From Planomicrobium sp. CPCC 101110 (GTDB taxonomy: Bacteria; Bacillota; Bacilli; Bacillales_A; Planococcaceae), in assembly GCF_007859395.1 (NCBI RefSeq), contig NZ_VOHD01000012.1:1-64000 (forward strand): 64,000 nucleotides of DNA, written 5' to 3'. The notes beneath the pieces were generated by a model that saw only the letters and a list, made by a program, of their open reading frames with translations, had not been told where the DNA came from and ran no database searches. Positions within the stretch are counted from its first letter, which is position 1, and each line of letters opens with the position of its first letter. The position numbers and the translations under genes were made by a program. Positions 1 through 10,191 of this stretch are shown here, in pieces.

Positions 1-12
1 TCTAAAAAAAGA

Positions 13-129
<117 letters not shown>

Positions 130-140
130 ACCAGAAAGAA

Positions 141-172
141 AGTCAGAACCGTTTCCGGTTCTGGCTTTTTTC
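141..172 (+). terminator. Terminator of the rRNA operon
   Basis: An 11-bp stem (141-151 with 156-166, one G-U pair) with a 4-base loop is followed by a run of T. It sits just after the 5S gene and ends rRNA transcription. It also lies close to the 3' end of the convergent hydrolase gene. Confidence 0.9.
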
Positions 173-178
173 ATTTAT

Positions 179-736
179 TCAACGGTAGTTATGGTGAGCC
201 GGGGAAAAAATATCTTCTTCACTATCACGGACCAAAGAAAAATGTTCTATGTTATCAAATCCGTGCAAAGTTTTATTATGATGCGCGATGATTTTTTCCG
301 CTGGCAATACAACAGAAGTGGTAGTGGAATGCCCGTCACTGACTAACGTGACATCGAATTTATTGGCTGTAGCGGTACGAACTGCCGTATCGATGCAATA
401 TTCGGTTTTGCATCCCATAATAACAAGATGTTCGATTTCTTGCTGCTGTAAATAATCGAGAAGAGGAGTTTCATAAAAAGCGTTTGTTGCTTTCTTATCG
501 AATATTGCCGCCTTCTCTGGCATTGCAATAGCGGAATGGATCTGGAAACCTGCTCCTTCACCGTCAGAAACATCAGAATCACGAATAAATATAACAGGAA
601 TGGCAAGGTTTACAGCTTTTTTAATCACCTTGTTGATAGTATGGATCAATTTTTCTTTAGCTGTTACACCTGGTTCATTTTGATTGCCGTCAATCAGTTC
701 TTGTTGGGCGTCGATAATCAACAATGCTTGTTTCAA
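179..736 (-). CDS. Isochorismatase-family cysteine hydrolase
   Basis: A 185-residue single-domain hydrolase of the isochorismatase/nicotinamidase fold. The expected Asp-Lys-Cys triad is visible: Asp9 in 'LLIIDAQQ', Lys81/82 before 'ATNAF', and Cys114 in 'TEYCIDTAVRTA' after the beta-strand 'HLVIMGCK'. The length is normal for the family. The start is TTG at 736, chosen because an AAAGGAG ribosome site lies 9 bases upstream. The gene stands alone, convergent with the rRNA operon. The substrate cannot be read from sequence; related Bacillus proteins are annotated as probable amidases acting on small amides. Confidence 0.85.
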   Translation of the reverse strand: MKQALLIIDAQQELIDGNQNEPGVTAKEKLIHTINKVIKKAVNLAIPVIFIRDSDVSDGEGAGFQIHSAIAMPEKAAIFDKKATNAFYETPLLDYLQQQEIEHLVIMGCKTEYCIDTAVRTATANKFDVTLVSDGHSTTTSVVLPAEKIIAHHNKTLHGFDNIEHFSLVRDSEEDIFSPAHHNYR

Positions 737-938
737 CTCGATCTACTCCTTTCAATGGGCTGGTTAAAATTTGTTGCTTCTGTCCATTTTATTGTGTAGT
801 TCTATTCTGCAAAAGGTATGCCAATTCCTTTAGAAAGCGAGTGTTTTTAAAGAAGGCTGAATTTGCTGTATCCTTGCATTCCCCTGTTAATTAAACTAGT
901 ATGTAACTTAATAATTGAGTGAAGAGAGGAAGAAGTTA

Positions 939-1481
939 GTGGATATAAATCCTTGGTTGATGATCCTTATAATTTTTACTATAAATATCGTTTATGTAGC
1001 GTTTTTAACTATACGGATGATTTTAACCCTAAAAGGCTATCGGTATATCGCTGCTGGGGTCAGTATAGTTGAAACTGTCATTTATATAGTAGGATTAGGA
1101 CTGGTGCTTGATAATTTAGATCAGATTCAAAATTTAATCGCCTATGCCATAGGATTTGGTACAGGAGTCATTGTCGGTTCAAAAATCGAAGAAAAGATGG
1201 CGTTGGGATATATAACAGTAAATGTAATTACAAGTGATGCAGGAGAAATTTTGCCGCGCCTATTGAGGGAAAAAGGATATGGTGTAACAGACTGGACGGC
1301 AAATGGAAGAGATGGCGATCGCCAGTCAATGCAAATTCTTACTCCGCGGAAAATGGAACTGGCTTTGTATAAGTCTATTCAAGAAATTGATCCGAAAGCT
1401 TTTATTATTACCTATGAACCGAAAACGATTCATGGAGGGTTTTGGGTCAAAACTGTACGGAAGGGAAATCTGTTCAAATGA
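939..1481 (+). CDS. UPF0316 / DUF2179 membrane protein (YebE-like)
   Basis: A membrane protein of about 180 residues. Three hydrophobic helices fill the first half ('[19 protein letters not shown]', then the segments beginning '[10 protein letters not shown]' and '[11 protein letters not shown]'). A soluble C-terminal DUF2179 domain follows ('[20 protein letters not shown]'). B. subtilis has the same protein (YebE) directly before the purine operon. I prefer GTG at 939, 8 bases after AGGA, over the in-frame TTG at 915, which has no ribosome site. The stop overlaps the next start (ATGA), so the two genes are translationally coupled. The function is unknown; members of this family are sometimes discussed as nucleotide-responsive membrane proteins. 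Confidence 0.85.
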   Translation: MDINPWLMILIIFTINIVYVAFLTIRMILTLKGYRYIAAGVSIVETVIYIVGLGLVLDNLDQIQNLIAYAIGFGTGVIVGSKIEEKMALGYITVNVITSDAGEILPRLLREKGYGVTDWTANGRDGDRQSMQILTPRKMELALYKSIQEIDPKAFIITYEPKTIHGGFWVKTVRKGNLFK

Positions 1482-1666
1482 GCAAAAAAACTGTGTGGTT
1501 TGAAGTTGGCGAGAACGAAACCTTGGATGCCTGCTTGGAACGTATGAAATCCCAGGGCTATATGGCCATGGGACGCAAGGAAGAGCCTGTGTTTGAGGAA
1601 GTTAACGGCGAACCGGTGCCAGTAAAGCAAATTGTGAAATTTAAAGGCATAAAAATGGAAAACTAG
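1478..1666 (+). CDS. NETI-motif small protein (YebG-like)
   Basis: A 62-residue soluble protein, [16 protein letters not shown]..., named after the Asn-Glu-Thr-(Ile/Leu) motif that appears here as NETL (residues 12-15). The start ATG overlaps the TGA of the upstream UPF0316 gene, a 4-base coupling. It corresponds by position and sequence pattern to YebG, upstream of purE in B. subtilis. No biochemical role is known to me. The reading frame extends upstream to 1442, but that part lies inside the UPF0316 gene and lacks a ribosome site. Confidence 0.85.
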   Translation: MSKKTVWFEVGENETLDACLERMKSQGYMAMGRKEEPVFEEVNGEPVPVKQIVKFKGIKMEN

Positions 1667-1681
1667 CAACCATCTTTTGTA

Positions 1682-1725
1682 AAAACCGAACGATAATAAT
1701 TTTTGGTCATGTATCGTTCGAGTTT
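1682..1725. promoter_or_regulatory. PurR operator (paired PurBoxes)
   Basis: Two inverted 13-bp boxes match the B. subtilis PurR PurBox consensus (AWWWCCGAACWWT). On the + strand 1682-1694 reads AAAACCGAACGAT. On the - strand 1725-1713 reads AAACTCGAACGAT. They are separated by 18 bp, close to the 16-17 bp known for PurR, and lie just upstream of the -35 box at 1730. This predicts repression of the purine operon by PurR, relieved by PRPP. Confidence 0.85.
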
Positions 1726-1729
1726 ATCA

Positions 1730-1758
1730 TTGACTCGCTATACTCAACTTGTTATGAT
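1730..1758 (+). promoter_or_regulatory. Sigma-A promoter of the purine operon
   Basis: TTGACT (1730-1735) and TATGAT (1753-1758) are separated by exactly 17 bp, an almost ideal sigma-A promoter. Transcription should start near 1765, directly before the riboswitch. The paired PurBoxes end 4 bp upstream. Confidence 0.88.
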
Positions 1759-1769
1759 GGTTGAGGATA

Positions 1770-1837
1770 CCCCATATATGCAGAAGGATTGGCTTCTGCG
1801 TTTCTACCAGGACACCGTAATGTCCGGACTATGCGGG
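1770..1837 (+). ncRNA. Purine riboswitch aptamer, guanine type
   Basis: The aptamer carries the conserved purine-riboswitch blocks TTTCTACC, ACCGTAA and CCGGACTATG. P1 forms from 1770-1776 and 1830-1837 (7 pairs, one bulged C). P2 is the GCAGAAG/CTTCTGC hairpin. The base that reads the ligand by Watson-Crick pairing is C in 'GACTATG', which specifies guanine/hypoxanthine; adenine riboswitches have T there. Ligand binding should promote the terminator at 1910-1965 and turn the operon down. Confidence 0.95.
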
Positions 1838-1909
1838 AAAGCAACTTATAGAGACTTGACGAAAGATGGGCTTATGCTGTTGCCTATTGATATTTCGTTG
1901 TATGCAACA

Positions 1910-1965
1910 AAGTCCTTAAGTATTCTGCTTTTCACGTAAAGTGAGCAGTTTACTTAGGGACTTTT
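1910..1965 (+). terminator. Riboswitch-controlled attenuator terminator
   Basis: Bases 1910-1922 (AAGTCCTTAAGTA) pair with 1951-1963 over 13 bp with one G-U, with further inner pairing (CTGCT/AGCAG), then TTTT. It lies between the guanine aptamer and purE. It is the off-state terminator; the competing antiterminator strand was not resolved by eye. Confidence 0.85.
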
Positions 1966-1989
1966 ATTTGTTTATAAGGAGAGAATAGA

Positions 1990-2478
1990 ATGAATCCGCA
2001 AATCGGTGTAATAATGGGAAGCACAAGTGATTGGGAAACGATGAAACATGCATGTGATATATTAGATGAGCTGGGCATCTCTTATGAAAAACGAGTAGTT
2101 TCTGCTCATCGCACGCCGGATTTAATGTTTTCCTACGCGGAGGAAGCACGGGAACGAGGATTGCGTGTTATTATCGCTGGAGCAGGCGGGGCCGCCCATT
2201 TACCAGGAATGGTCGCTGCTAAGACGACATTGCCGGTAATTGGTGTGCCGGTACAATCCAAAGCTCTGAACGGCCTGGATTCACTTCTATCGATTGTGCA
2301 AATGCCAGGAGGCGTACCGGTTGCGACAGTAGCTATCGGAAAAGCTGGAGCAACGAACGCGGGTCTTCTTGCCGCTCAAATACTGGGAACTGTTGATTCT
2401 CGAATAGCTGATGCTTTGCAGGAAAGAAGAAATCAAACAAATGCAAAAGTGTTGGAAAGTTCGGGTGACTTGATATGA
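1990..2478 (+). CDS. purE: N5-carboxyaminoimidazole ribonucleotide mutase PurE
   Basis: PurE (162 residues) converts N5-CAIR to CAIR, the second half of the two-step carboxylation of AIR in IMP synthesis; the family acts as a cytoplasmic octamer. The phosphate/CO2-site motif GSTSD (10-14) and the catalytic His40 in 'SAHRTP' are present, as is the glycine-rich '[12 protein letters not shown]'. It is the first gene of the operon, preceded by AAGGAG. Its stop overlaps purK by 4 bases, matching the obligate PurK-PurE substrate hand-over. Confidence 0.97.
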   Translation: MNPQIGVIMGSTSDWETMKHACDILDELGISYEKRVVSAHRTPDLMFSYAEEARERGLRVIIAGAGGAAHLPGMVAAKTTLPVIGVPVQSKALNGLDSLLSIVQMPGGVPVATVAIGKAGATNAGLLAAQILGTVDSRIADALQERRNQTNAKVLESSGDLI

Positions 2479-3599
2479 CAAAGACGATATTGCCAGGACA
2501 GACAATCGGCATTATTGGCGGGGGTCAATTAGGGCGCATGATGGCATTGGCCGCTAAAGAAGCGGGATTTAAGATCGCCGTCCTTGATCCGGGCATGGAC
2601 TCGCCGACAGGGCAGGTAGCGGATATCCAGATTATCGCTCCGTTTAATGATATGGAAGCACTTGATGAGCTGGCTGAAGTAAGCGACGTCATCACCTATG
2701 AATTTGAAAATATTGATGTAGCCGGCTTGGCGAAATTGGCGGAAACATCCTATGTCCCACAAGGGGCTGAGTTGATCCGGGTGACGCAAAACCGCATTTT
2801 TGAAAAGCGGGCAATTGCAGCTGCCGGCGTACCGATTGCCAGTTATATAGAAGCAACCAGTTATGAAGAGTTAGTGAAGAAAAGCGCTCAGCTGGATTTC
2901 CCTTTTGTCGTTAAGACCGCAACTGGCGGTTATGACGGAAAAGGACAACAAACAATCTCTTCACACGAAGAGCTTCCTTTGGCAGAACCGCTATTTCAAA
3001 ATGGTGATTGCGTAGCAGAAGCTTTCGTCCGTTTCACAAAAGAAATCTCAGTGATTATCCAGCGCAACGTACATGGCGAAATGACGGTGCTGCCAGTGGG
3101 AGAGAATATCCACAAAGACCATATTCTCCATCAAACCATTGTGCCGGCGCGTATTGAGGCAAGTACGCTGGAACAAGCAAAAGAAGCGGCGCGGAAAATC
3201 GCTGCACACCTGGACATGGTAGGGACATTGGCTGTTGAAATGTTTGTGTTGGAAAACGGCAATATTGTAGTAAATGAATTGGCGCCGCGCCCCCACAATT
3301 CCGGCCATTATTCAATTGAAGGAACAAACATATCCCAGTTTCATCAGCATATCCGCGCAATTTGCGGCTGGCCCCTCAGAGAACCGAAATTGTGGTCAGA
3401 TACGGTAATGGTGAATGTGTTAGGCGAACATGTGGCGCCGCTTGCATCGAAAATTTCCCACTACCCAAATTGGTCCATCCACCTTTACGGCAAAGAAGAA
3501 GCAAAACACAAACGAAAAATGGGGCATATCACCATTTTGACTGAAAACTTGGATGCAACATTAAAAGAAATAGACGAATCCGGCATTTGGCCGGAATAA
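2475..3599 (+). CDS. purK: N5-carboxyaminoimidazole ribonucleotide synthase PurK
   Basis: PurK (374 residues) is an ATP-grasp enzyme that makes N5-CAIR from AIR, ATP and bicarbonate. The N-terminal Rossmann-like domain starts with 'GGGQLGRM' (15-22). The central ATP-grasp part shows '[14 protein letters not shown]' and the metal-binding '[13 protein letters not shown]'. It overlaps purE (ATGA) and precedes purB by 16 bases. Length and order match the Bacillus operon. Confidence 0.97.
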   Translation: MTKTILPGQTIGIIGGGQLGRMMALAAKEAGFKIAVLDPGMDSPTGQVADIQIIAPFNDMEALDELAEVSDVITYEFENIDVAGLAKLAETSYVPQGAELIRVTQNRIFEKRAIAAAGVPIASYIEATSYEELVKKSAQLDFPFVVKTATGGYDGKGQQTISSHEELPLAEPLFQNGDCVAEAFVRFTKEISVIIQRNVHGEMTVLPVGENIHKDHILHQTIVPARIEASTLEQAKEAARKIAAHLDMVGTLAVEMFVLENGNIVVNELAPRPHNSGHYSIEGTNISQFHQHIRAICGWPLREPKLWSDTVMVNVLGEHVAPLASKISHYPNWSIHLYGKEEAKHKRKMGHITILTENLDATLKEIDESGIWPE

Positions 3600-3615
3600 T
3601 TGGAGGAACTAAAAG

Positions 3616-4911
3616 ATGATAGCACGTTACACACGGCCCGAAATGGGTGCCATATGGACAGATGAAAACCGGTACAACGCTTGGCTGGAAGTTGAAATTC
3701 TGGCATGTGAAGCTTGGGCGGAAATTGGGGATATTCCAAAAGAAGATGTGGCGAAAATCCGGAGAGACGCTTCGTTCTCGGTAGATCGTATTTTGGAAAT
3801 CGAAGAAGAAACCCGCCACGATGTGGTCGCTTTTACAAGAGCAGTATCGGAAACCCTTGGTGAAGAAAGAAAATGGGTTCATTACGGGTTAACATCAACT
3901 GACGTCGTGGATACGGCATTGTCATATTTGCTTAAGCAAGCGAACGAAATCCTTCGCAAAGATTTAACGAACTTTATCGAGATTTTAGCAAACAAAGCAA
4001 TAGAACATAAAATGACGGTCATGATGGGCCGCACCCACGGCGTTCATGCAGAACCGACTACATTCGGTTTGAAACTGGCATTGTGGCACGAAGAAATGAA
4101 GCGCAATCTAGAGCGTTTTGAAGCAGCTGCGAAGACGATTGAAACCGGAAAAATGTCCGGAGCCGTTGGGACATATGCCAATATCGATCCGTTTGTTGAA
4201 GAATATGTGTGCAAACAACTGGGCCTTGCTGCCTCGCCGATTTCCACACAAACGCTTCAGCGCGACCGGCATGCCCAATATATGAGCACGTTGGCATTGA
4301 TTGCGACATCAGTTGAAAAATTTGCGACGGAAATTCGCGGCCTTCAAAAATCAGAAACCCGTGAAGTGGAAGAATTTTTCGCAAAAGGCCAAAAAGGCTC
4401 ATCAGCGATGCCGCACAAACGCAATCCAATCGGTTCTGAAAACATGACCGGACTTGCCCGCCTTATCCGCGGCTATATGATAACTGCTTATGAAAATGTT
4501 CCTCTATGGCACGAACGGGACATTTCGCATTCATCTGCCGAGCGTGTAATACTGCCGGATGCGACTATCGCCCTCAACTACATGCTGAACCGTTTCGGCA
4601 ATATCGTGAAAAACTTGACTGTGTTCCCGGAAAACATGAAGCGCAATATGGATTCGACGCTAGGGCTTATTTATTCACAGCGGGTACTGCTTGCGCTGAT
4701 TGACAAAGGCCTTGCCCGTGAAGCGGCATATGACACGGTTCAGCCTTGCGCGATGGAAGCATGGGAAAACCAGACGCATTTCCGGAAGATTGTGGAAGCG
4801 AACGAAACCATCACTTCTCATTTAACAAAAGAAGAGTTGGATGATTGCTTTGACTATAACTATCACATACAGCAAGTAGACATGATTTTCAATCGACTTG
4901 GACTAAACTAA
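3616..4911 (+). CDS. purB: Adenylosuccinate lyase PurB
   Basis: PurB (431 residues) cleaves SAICAR to AICAR plus fumarate and adenylosuccinate to AMP plus fumarate, so it serves both IMP and AMP synthesis. The fumarase/aspartase signature '[11 protein letters not shown]' with its mobile catalytic Ser is clear. The catalytic His region '[14 protein letters not shown]' and 'TSTDVVDTA' are also present. It is a homotetramer in known relatives. Start ATG follows GGAGG at normal spacing. Confidence 0.97.
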   Translation: MIARYTRPEMGAIWTDENRYNAWLEVEILACEAWAEIGDIPKEDVAKIRRDASFSVDRILEIEEETRHDVVAFTRAVSETLGEERKWVHYGLTSTDVVDTALSYLLKQANEILRKDLTNFIEILANKAIEHKMTVMMGRTHGVHAEPTTFGLKLALWHEEMKRNLERFEAAAKTIETGKMSGAVGTYANIDPFVEEYVCKQLGLAASPISTQTLQRDRHAQYMSTLALIATSVEKFATEIRGLQKSETREVEEFFAKGQKGSSAMPHKRNPIGSENMTGLARLIRGYMITAYENVPLWHERDISHSSAERVILPDATIALNYMLNRFGNIVKNLTVFPENMKRNMDSTLGLIYSQRVLLALIDKGLAREAAYDTVQPCAMEAWENQTHFRKIVEANETITSHLTKEELDDCFDYNYHIQQVDMIFNRLGLN

Positions 4912-4926
4912 ACGGGGGCTTTCATA

Positions 4927-5643
4927 ATGGAAAAAGGTCAACTATTGTACGAAGGAAAAGCAAAACGCTTATATGCAACAGATAAACCGGAAATTTTGTG
5001 GGTTGAATATAAAGACTCAGCGACCGCTTTCAACGGTGAGAAAAAAGCGGAAATCGCCGGAAAAGGTCTGCTGAACAATAAAATAACTTCGTTATTATTT
5101 GAGAAATTGCAGAAAGCGGGAATTGCTTCTCATTTCGTTCGCCAATTGTCCGACCGTGAACAGCTGGTTCAGCAAGTTTCCATTATCCCGATTGAAGTCG
5201 TAGTACGGAATATCGTGGCTGGCAGCATGGCAAAACGCCTTGGCATTGAAGAAGGCACTGTGCTTGCCCGCCCGATTATCGAGTTTTACTTGAAAAACGA
5301 TGAACTCGGCGACCCGATCATCACCGAAGACCATATTGACCTGCTTGGGCTGGCGACTCCGGATGAAGTAGCGCAGCTGCGTGAAAAAGCAATTGTCATC
5401 AATCAAGTATTGATCGGTTTCTTCAATGAAATCGGCGTCGATTTGATCGATTTTAAAATTGAATTCGGCCGTGATTCAAATGGCGCAATCCTGCTGGCGG
5501 ATGAGATTTCTCCGGATACATGCCGCCTATGGGATGCAAAAACAAAACAGAAGCTTGATAAAGATGTATTCCGCCGGGATCTCGGCAACTTAACTGACGC
5601 ATACGAACTCATTTTAACTCGACTGGGAGGTCAACAATTATGA
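4927..5643 (+). CDS. purC: SAICAR synthase PurC
   Basis: PurC (238 residues) joins CAIR and aspartate using ATP to give SAICAR. Family landmarks: 'LLYEGKAKRLYAT' (P-loop-like N-terminus), 'PIEVVVRNIVAGS', and 'LADEISPDTCRLWD' with the metal and substrate acids. It is followed by a 4-base overlap with purS, as in B. subtilis. Confidence 0.97.
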   Translation: MEKGQLLYEGKAKRLYATDKPEILWVEYKDSATAFNGEKKAEIAGKGLLNNKITSLLFEKLQKAGIASHFVRQLSDREQLVQQVSIIPIEVVVRNIVAGSMAKRLGIEEGTVLARPIIEFYLKNDELGDPIITEDHIDLLGLATPDEVAQLREKAIVINQVLIGFFNEIGVDLIDFKIEFGRDSNGAILLADEISPDTCRLWDAKTKQKLDKDVFRRDLGNLTDAYELILTRLGGQQL

Positions 5644-5894
5644 AAAAAGTAAAAATTTATGTGACATTGCGAGAAAGCGTATTAGACCCACAAGGCTCTG
5701 CGGTTATGGGATCTCTTCATAAAATGGGTTATGGTGGAGTTGAGGATGTCCGAATCGGCAAATATTTGGAATTGAATATTGCGGATGACGTACAAGATGT
5801 GGACGCTTTGGTAAATGAAATGTGCCAAAAATTGCTTACGAATACTGTAATTGAAGATTATCGTTTTGAAGTTGAGGAGGCTGTCTCCCAATGA
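5640..5894 (+). CDS. purS: FGAM synthase subunit PurS
   Basis: PurS (84 residues) is the small bridging subunit of the Gram-positive type FGAM synthase (PurLQS). It holds the glutaminase PurQ and the small-form PurL together. The signature '[15 protein letters not shown]' near the N-terminus and 'GKYLELNI' are typical. The gene overlaps purC and purQ by 4 bases each, suggesting coupled translation of the complex subunits. Confidence 0.95.
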   Translation: MKKVKIYVTLRESVLDPQGSAVMGSLHKMGYGGVEDVRIGKYLELNIADDVQDVDALVNEMCQKLLTNTVIEDYRFEVEEAVSQ

Positions 5895-6574
5895 AATTCG
5901 CAGTGATTGTTTTTCCAGGCTCAAATTGCGATTTGGATATGTATCATGCGATCAAGGATGAGTTGGGTGAAGAAGCGGAATACGTTTGGCATGATTCGAA
6001 AGATTTAAGCAAATACGATGGAATCCTTTTGCCAGGCGGTTTCTCATACGGCGATTACTTGCGCTGCGGCGCAATTGCCCAGTCCTCGGCAGTGATGGAT
6101 GAAGTGAAAAAAGCGGCAGAAGCCGGCAAGCCGGTTCTTGGCATTTGCAACGGGTTCCAAATATTGACGGAAGCAGGACTTCTTCCAGGTGTGCTATTGC
6201 GCAACAAGAACTTGAAATTCATGTGCAAGACAGTCGGCCTGAAAGTGGAAAATGCCGATACTTTGTTCACAAACGAATACGCAAAAGGGCAAGAGATTCA
6301 GATTCCAATCGCACATGGCGAAGGGAACTACTATTGCGACGATGCAACGTATGAGCAACTTCAGAAAAACAATCAAATCGTCTTTTCATATGCAGATGAT
6401 TTCAATGGCAGCCGCAACCAAATCGCGGGCATCATCAATGAACGAGGGAATGTGCTCGGCATGATGCCGCACCCTGAGCGTGCTGTATCCGAATTGATCA
6501 ATGGCAACGATGGACTCGCATTATTCAAATCAATTGTAAAACAGTGGAGGGAAGCAAATGTCACTCATGCTTGA
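5891..6574 (+). CDS. purQ: FGAM synthase glutaminase subunit PurQ
   Basis: PurQ (227 residues) is the class I glutamine amidotransferase that feeds ammonia to PurL. The triad is Cys86 in 'GICNGFQ' with His194 and Glu196 in 'MPHPERA'. The N-terminal '[10 protein letters not shown]' and the oxyanion strand '[13 protein letters not shown]' are conserved. Its 3' end overlaps purL by 17 bases, a longer overlap than the other junctions in the operon. Confidence 0.97.
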   Translation: MKFAVIVFPGSNCDLDMYHAIKDELGEEAEYVWHDSKDLSKYDGILLPGGFSYGDYLRCGAIAQSSAVMDEVKKAAEAGKPVLGICNGFQILTEAGLLPGVLLRNKNLKFMCKTVGLKVENADTLFTNEYAKGQEIQIPIAHGEGNYYCDDATYEQLQKNNQIVFSYADDFNGSRNQIAGIINERGNVLGMMPHPERAVSELINGNDGLALFKSIVKQWREANVTHA

Positions 6575-8783
6575 GCCAAATACATCACAGATTAAAGAAC
6601 AGAAGATCTATCAGCAAATGGGCTTATCAGATGCGGAATTTGCAATGGTTGAGAAAATTTTGGGAAGAACGCCAAACTACACGGAAACCGGTCTGTTTTC
6701 GGTAATGTGGTCTGAGCACTGTTCTTATAAAAATTCAAAACCGGTTCTTTCCAAATTCCCGACAAAAGCACCCCGTGTTTTGCAAGGACCAGGAGAAGGT
6801 GCGGGCATCGTTGACATCGGTGATGGCCAAGCAGTCGTCTTCAAAATGGAATCGCATAACCACCCATCTGCCATTGAACCTTATCAAGGAGCCGCAACTG
6901 GTGTCGGCGGCATTATCCGCGATGTCTTCTCGATGGGTGCCCGTCCGATTGCTTTGCTGAACTCGCTTCGGTTCGGCGAACTGACAACTCCGCGCGTGAA
7001 ATATTTGTTTGAAGAAGTGGTTGCTGGAATCGCAGGCTACGGAAACTGCATCGGAATCCCGACAGTAGGCGGCGAAGTGCAATTCGACGATTCATACGAT
7101 GGCAACCCATTGGTTAACGCCATGTGTGTCGGTTTGATCAATCACGAAGATATCCAAAAAGGCGTAGCCTCAGGCGTAGGAAACCCGGTTATGTATGTCG
7201 GCGCGAAAACTGGCCGCGACGGCATTCATGGAGCAACATTCGCTTCAGAGGAATTAACGGAGTCATCAGGGGATAACCGCCCAGCAGTCCAAGTGGGCGA
7301 TCCATTCATGGAAAAACTATTGCTCGAGGCTTGCCTGGAGCTTGTGAAATCGGATGCGCTTATCGGCATTCAAGATATGGGCGCTGCTGGACTTACTTCT
7401 TCATCTGCTGAAATGGCATCAAAAGCCGGATCTGGAATTGAAATGAACTTGGACCACGTACCGCAGCGTGAAACTGGCATGACTGCATATGAAATGATGT
7501 TGTCCGAATCACAGGAGCGTATGCTTATCGTTGTGAAAAAAGGCCGCGAGCCGGAAATCGTTGAGCTGTTTGAAAAGTATGGCCTGGATGCTGTGACCGT
7601 TGGAACAGTAACAGACGATTCCACACTCCGCCTTCTTCATAAAGGGGAAGTGGTAGCGGAAGTTCCTGTCGACGCACTCGCAGAAGATGCGCCGGTTTAC
7701 CACAAGCCATCAAGCATTCCTGCTTATTTTACAGAATACCAGGCTATGGACAATGCTGAGCCAAAAGTGGAGAATCATCAGGAAGCTTTGTTGAACTTGC
7801 TGCAGCAGCCGACAATCGCTTCAAAAGAGTGGGTTTACGATCAATACGACCACCAAGTTCGCACGAGCACGGTAGTCAGCCCAGGGTCTGATGCAGCGGT
7901 AATCCGTGTGCGCGGCACGAACAAAGGCTTGGCAATGACAACAGATTGCAACTCCCGCTATATTTATTTGGATCCGGAAACCGGCGGCAAGATTGCGGTA
8001 GCGGAAGCGGCACGCAACGTGGTCGTATCAGGTGCAAAACCGCTGGCAATCACCGATTGCTTGAACTTCGGGAATCCTGAAAAGCCTGAGATTTTCTGGC
8101 AGCTGGAAAAAGCGGCTGATGGCATGTCAGAAGCTTGTACGATTTTGGACGCACCAGTTATCGGCGGAAACGTCTCTTTATACAATGAAACAAATGGTAC
8201 AGCCATATACCCGACGCCGACAATTGGCTTGGTCGGTCTTGTAGAAGATTTGGCTCACGTAACAACGCAAGACGTTAAAAACGTTGGCGATGTTGTGTAT
8301 CTGATCGGTGAAAGCATGACGGAGTTCGGCGGAAGTGAGCTGCAAAAACTTGTTGAAGGCCGCATATTCGGAAAAGCGCCAGCTATCGATCTGACTGTTG
8401 AAGCAGAGCGCCAAACGCAGATTCTGACTGCTATCAAGCAAGGCCTTATCGCTTCTGCACATGACGTGGCAGAAGGCGGTGTAGCTGTCGCACTTGCGGA
8501 AAAAACATTCGGCAACGGATTAGGGATCGAAGCAACGCTTTCAGGTTCAGCGACTACAGCTCTTTTCAGCGAATCACAGTCACGCTTTATCGTTTCTGTA
8601 TCACCGGAACATGTGGAAGGGTTTGAAGCAATCGTCAAAGATGCCAAGCGGATCGGTACTGTCACTGGAGAACAGGTAATCATCAAAAGTGAAGACGGCA
8701 CGGCTTGGATCAATGAATCAGTCGATGCGCTTCGCTCAGCTTGGAAAGGAGCTATCCCATGCTTGCTGAAATCAGAAGCTTAA
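6558..8783 (+). CDS. purL: FGAM synthase large subunit PurL (small form)
   Basis: PurL (741 residues) turns FGAR into FGAM using ATP and ammonia supplied by PurQ. This is the small Gram-positive form without a fused glutaminase domain. Visible blocks: '[11 protein letters not shown]', '[20 protein letters not shown]' (substrate loop), and the duplicated PurM-like ATP-binding halves, the second starting near 'DCNSRY' and 'NFGNPEKPE'. The start ATG overlaps purQ; purF begins inside its 3' end. Confidence 0.97.
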   Translation: MSLMLEPNTSQIKEQKIYQQMGLSDAEFAMVEKILGRTPNYTETGLFSVMWSEHCSYKNSKPVLSKFPTKAPRVLQGPGEGAGIVDIGDGQAVVFKMESHNHPSAIEPYQGAATGVGGIIRDVFSMGARPIALLNSLRFGELTTPRVKYLFEEVVAGIAGYGNCIGIPTVGGEVQFDDSYDGNPLVNAMCVGLINHEDIQKGVASGVGNPVMYVGAKTGRDGIHGATFASEELTESSGDNRPAVQVGDPFMEKLLLEACLELVKSDALIGIQDMGAAGLTSSSAEMASKAGSGIEMNLDHVPQRETGMTAYEMMLSESQERMLIVVKKGREPEIVELFEKYGLDAVTVGTVTDDSTLRLLHKGEVVAEVPVDALAEDAPVYHKPSSIPAYFTEYQAMDNAEPKVENHQEALLNLLQQPTIASKEWVYDQYDHQVRTSTVVSPGSDAAVIRVRGTNKGLAMTTDCNSRYIYLDPETGGKIAVAEAARNVVVSGAKPLAITDCLNFGNPEKPEIFWQLEKAADGMSEACTILDAPVIGGNVSLYNETNGTAIYPTPTIGLVGLVEDLAHVTTQDVKNVGDVVYLIGESMTEFGGSELQKLVEGRIFGKAPAIDLTVEAERQTQILTAIKQGLIASAHDVAEGGVAVALAEKTFGNGLGIEATLSGSATTALFSESQSRFIVSVSPEHVEGFEAIVKDAKRIGTVTGEQVIIKSEDGTAWINESVDALRSAWKGAIPCLLKSEA

Positions 8784-10180
8784 ACGAAGAATGCGGTATT
8801 TTCGGAATTTGGGGACATGCCAATGCAACTCAATTGACCTATTACGGGTTGCATGCGCTGCAGCATCGCGGGCAAGAAGGCGCCGGAATTGTTTCAACAG
8901 ACGGACAGTCACTAAAACCGTTAAAAGGCGAAGGCATGGTCAGTGAAGTGTTCACGCCTGAAAAAATTGAAAAAATTGCAGGGAATGCGGCAATCGGCCA
9001 TGTCCGTTATGCAACAGCAGGAGGCAGCGGCATTGAGAATGTCCAGCCGCTCTTGTTCAATTCAACAACTGGCAGTTTGGCTATTTCGCATAATGGCAAC
9101 TTGGTGAATGCGACCGAACTGAAAGGCCATTTGGAGCGCCAAGGCAGCATTTTTCAAACAACGTCCGATACAGAAGTATTGGCTCATTTGATCAAACGCA
9201 GCGGTTATGCAACATTTGAAGAAAAAGCAAAGAATGCATTGTCTCTTTTAAAAGGTGCTTTTGCTTGTATTATTTTATCGGAAGAAGCGATGTATGTTGC
9301 GCTTGATCCGAACGGTTTGCGCCCATTGTCGCTAGGCAAGCTGGGCGATGCCTGGGTGGTAGCATCTGAAACTTGCGCTTTTGATATCGTGGGAGCGGAA
9401 TTTGTCCGTTCAGTCGAACCTGGCGAATTTTTGATTGTCACAAATGAAGGCGTACGTGCAGAACGATTTGCTTACCCTGAAGAACGTTCAATTTGCACAA
9501 TGGAGTATGTGTATTTTTCACGCCCCGATTCCGATATTGACGGAGTCAATATCCATGCGGCTCGCAAACGCCTCGGCATCCAATTGGCAAAAGAATTCAA
9601 AATAGAAGCGGATGTCGTAACCGGCGTGCCGGATTCAAGCATCTCGGCTGCTATTGGGTATTCGGAAGCAAGCGGCATTCCATACGAACTTGGGCTTATC
9701 AAGAACCGTTATGTTGGCCGGACGTTCATCCAGCCGTCGCAGGATTTACGTGAACAAGGCGTGAAGATGAAATTGTCGCCGGTCCGCCAGGTGGTCAAAG
9801 GCAAACGCGTCGTTATGGTCGACGATTCCATCGTCCGCGGCACGACTTCCCGCCATATCGTCAATTTGCTGAAAGAGGCGGGCGCGACAGAGGTGCATGT
9901 AGTCATCTCTTCACCCCCGATCAAAAGCCCATGTTTCTATGGCATCGACATCAGTACGTCGGGTGAATTGATTGCGGCAAACAATACAATAGAAGAAATG
10001 CGTGAAATCATCGGCGCCGATTCGCTGTCGTTCTTGTCAGTGGACGGCATGGTGCAAAATATCGGCAGAACCGATCCGGGCTCGAAATGCGGCCATTGCT
10101 TGGCTTGTTTCACAGGGGAATACCCGACAAATATTTTTCCGAGTACAGTATTGCCGCATGAAAAAGAAACAGTGCGATAG
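8759..10180 (+). CDS. purF: Amidophosphoribosyltransferase PurF
   Basis: PurF (473 residues) makes phosphoribosylamine from PRPP and glutamine, the committed step of the pathway. I start it at ATG 8759, 7 bases after AAAGGAG, rather than the in-frame TTG at 8741. This gives the 11-residue propeptide [11 protein letters not shown] followed by the catalytic Cys12, as in B. subtilis PurF. The PRPP motif '[13 protein letters not shown]' is present. Cysteines in 'SICTMEY', 'SPCFYGID' and 'KCGHCLAC' match the ligands of the oxygen-sensitive [4Fe-4S] cluster of the Bacillus enzyme. Confidence 0.97.
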   Translation: MLAEIRSLNEECGIFGIWGHANATQLTYYGLHALQHRGQEGAGIVSTDGQSLKPLKGEGMVSEVFTPEKIEKIAGNAAIGHVRYATAGGSGIENVQPLLFNSTTGSLAISHNGNLVNATELKGHLERQGSIFQTTSDTEVLAHLIKRSGYATFEEKAKNALSLLKGAFACIILSEEAMYVALDPNGLRPLSLGKLGDAWVVASETCAFDIVGAEFVRSVEPGEFLIVTNEGVRAERFAYPEERSICTMEYVYFSRPDSDIDGVNIHAARKRLGIQLAKEFKIEADVVTGVPDSSISAAIGYSEASGIPYELGLIKNRYVGRTFIQPSQDLREQGVKMKLSPVRQVVKGKRVVMVDDSIVRGTTSRHIVNLLKEAGATEVHVVISSPPIKSPCFYGIDISTSGELIAANNTIEEMREIIGADSLSFLSVDGMVQNIGRTDPGSKCGHCLACFTGEYPTNIFPSTVLPHEKETVR

Positions 10181-10191
10181 GAGGATACAAC

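Noticed and set aside
1770-1837. Adenine riboswitch
   Set aside because: The ligand-pairing base is C (GACTATG), which specifies guanine; adenine types carry T.
8741-8758. TTG start for purF six codons upstream
   Set aside because: It overlaps the AAAGGAG ribosome site and would place the catalytic cysteine at 18 instead of the conserved 12.
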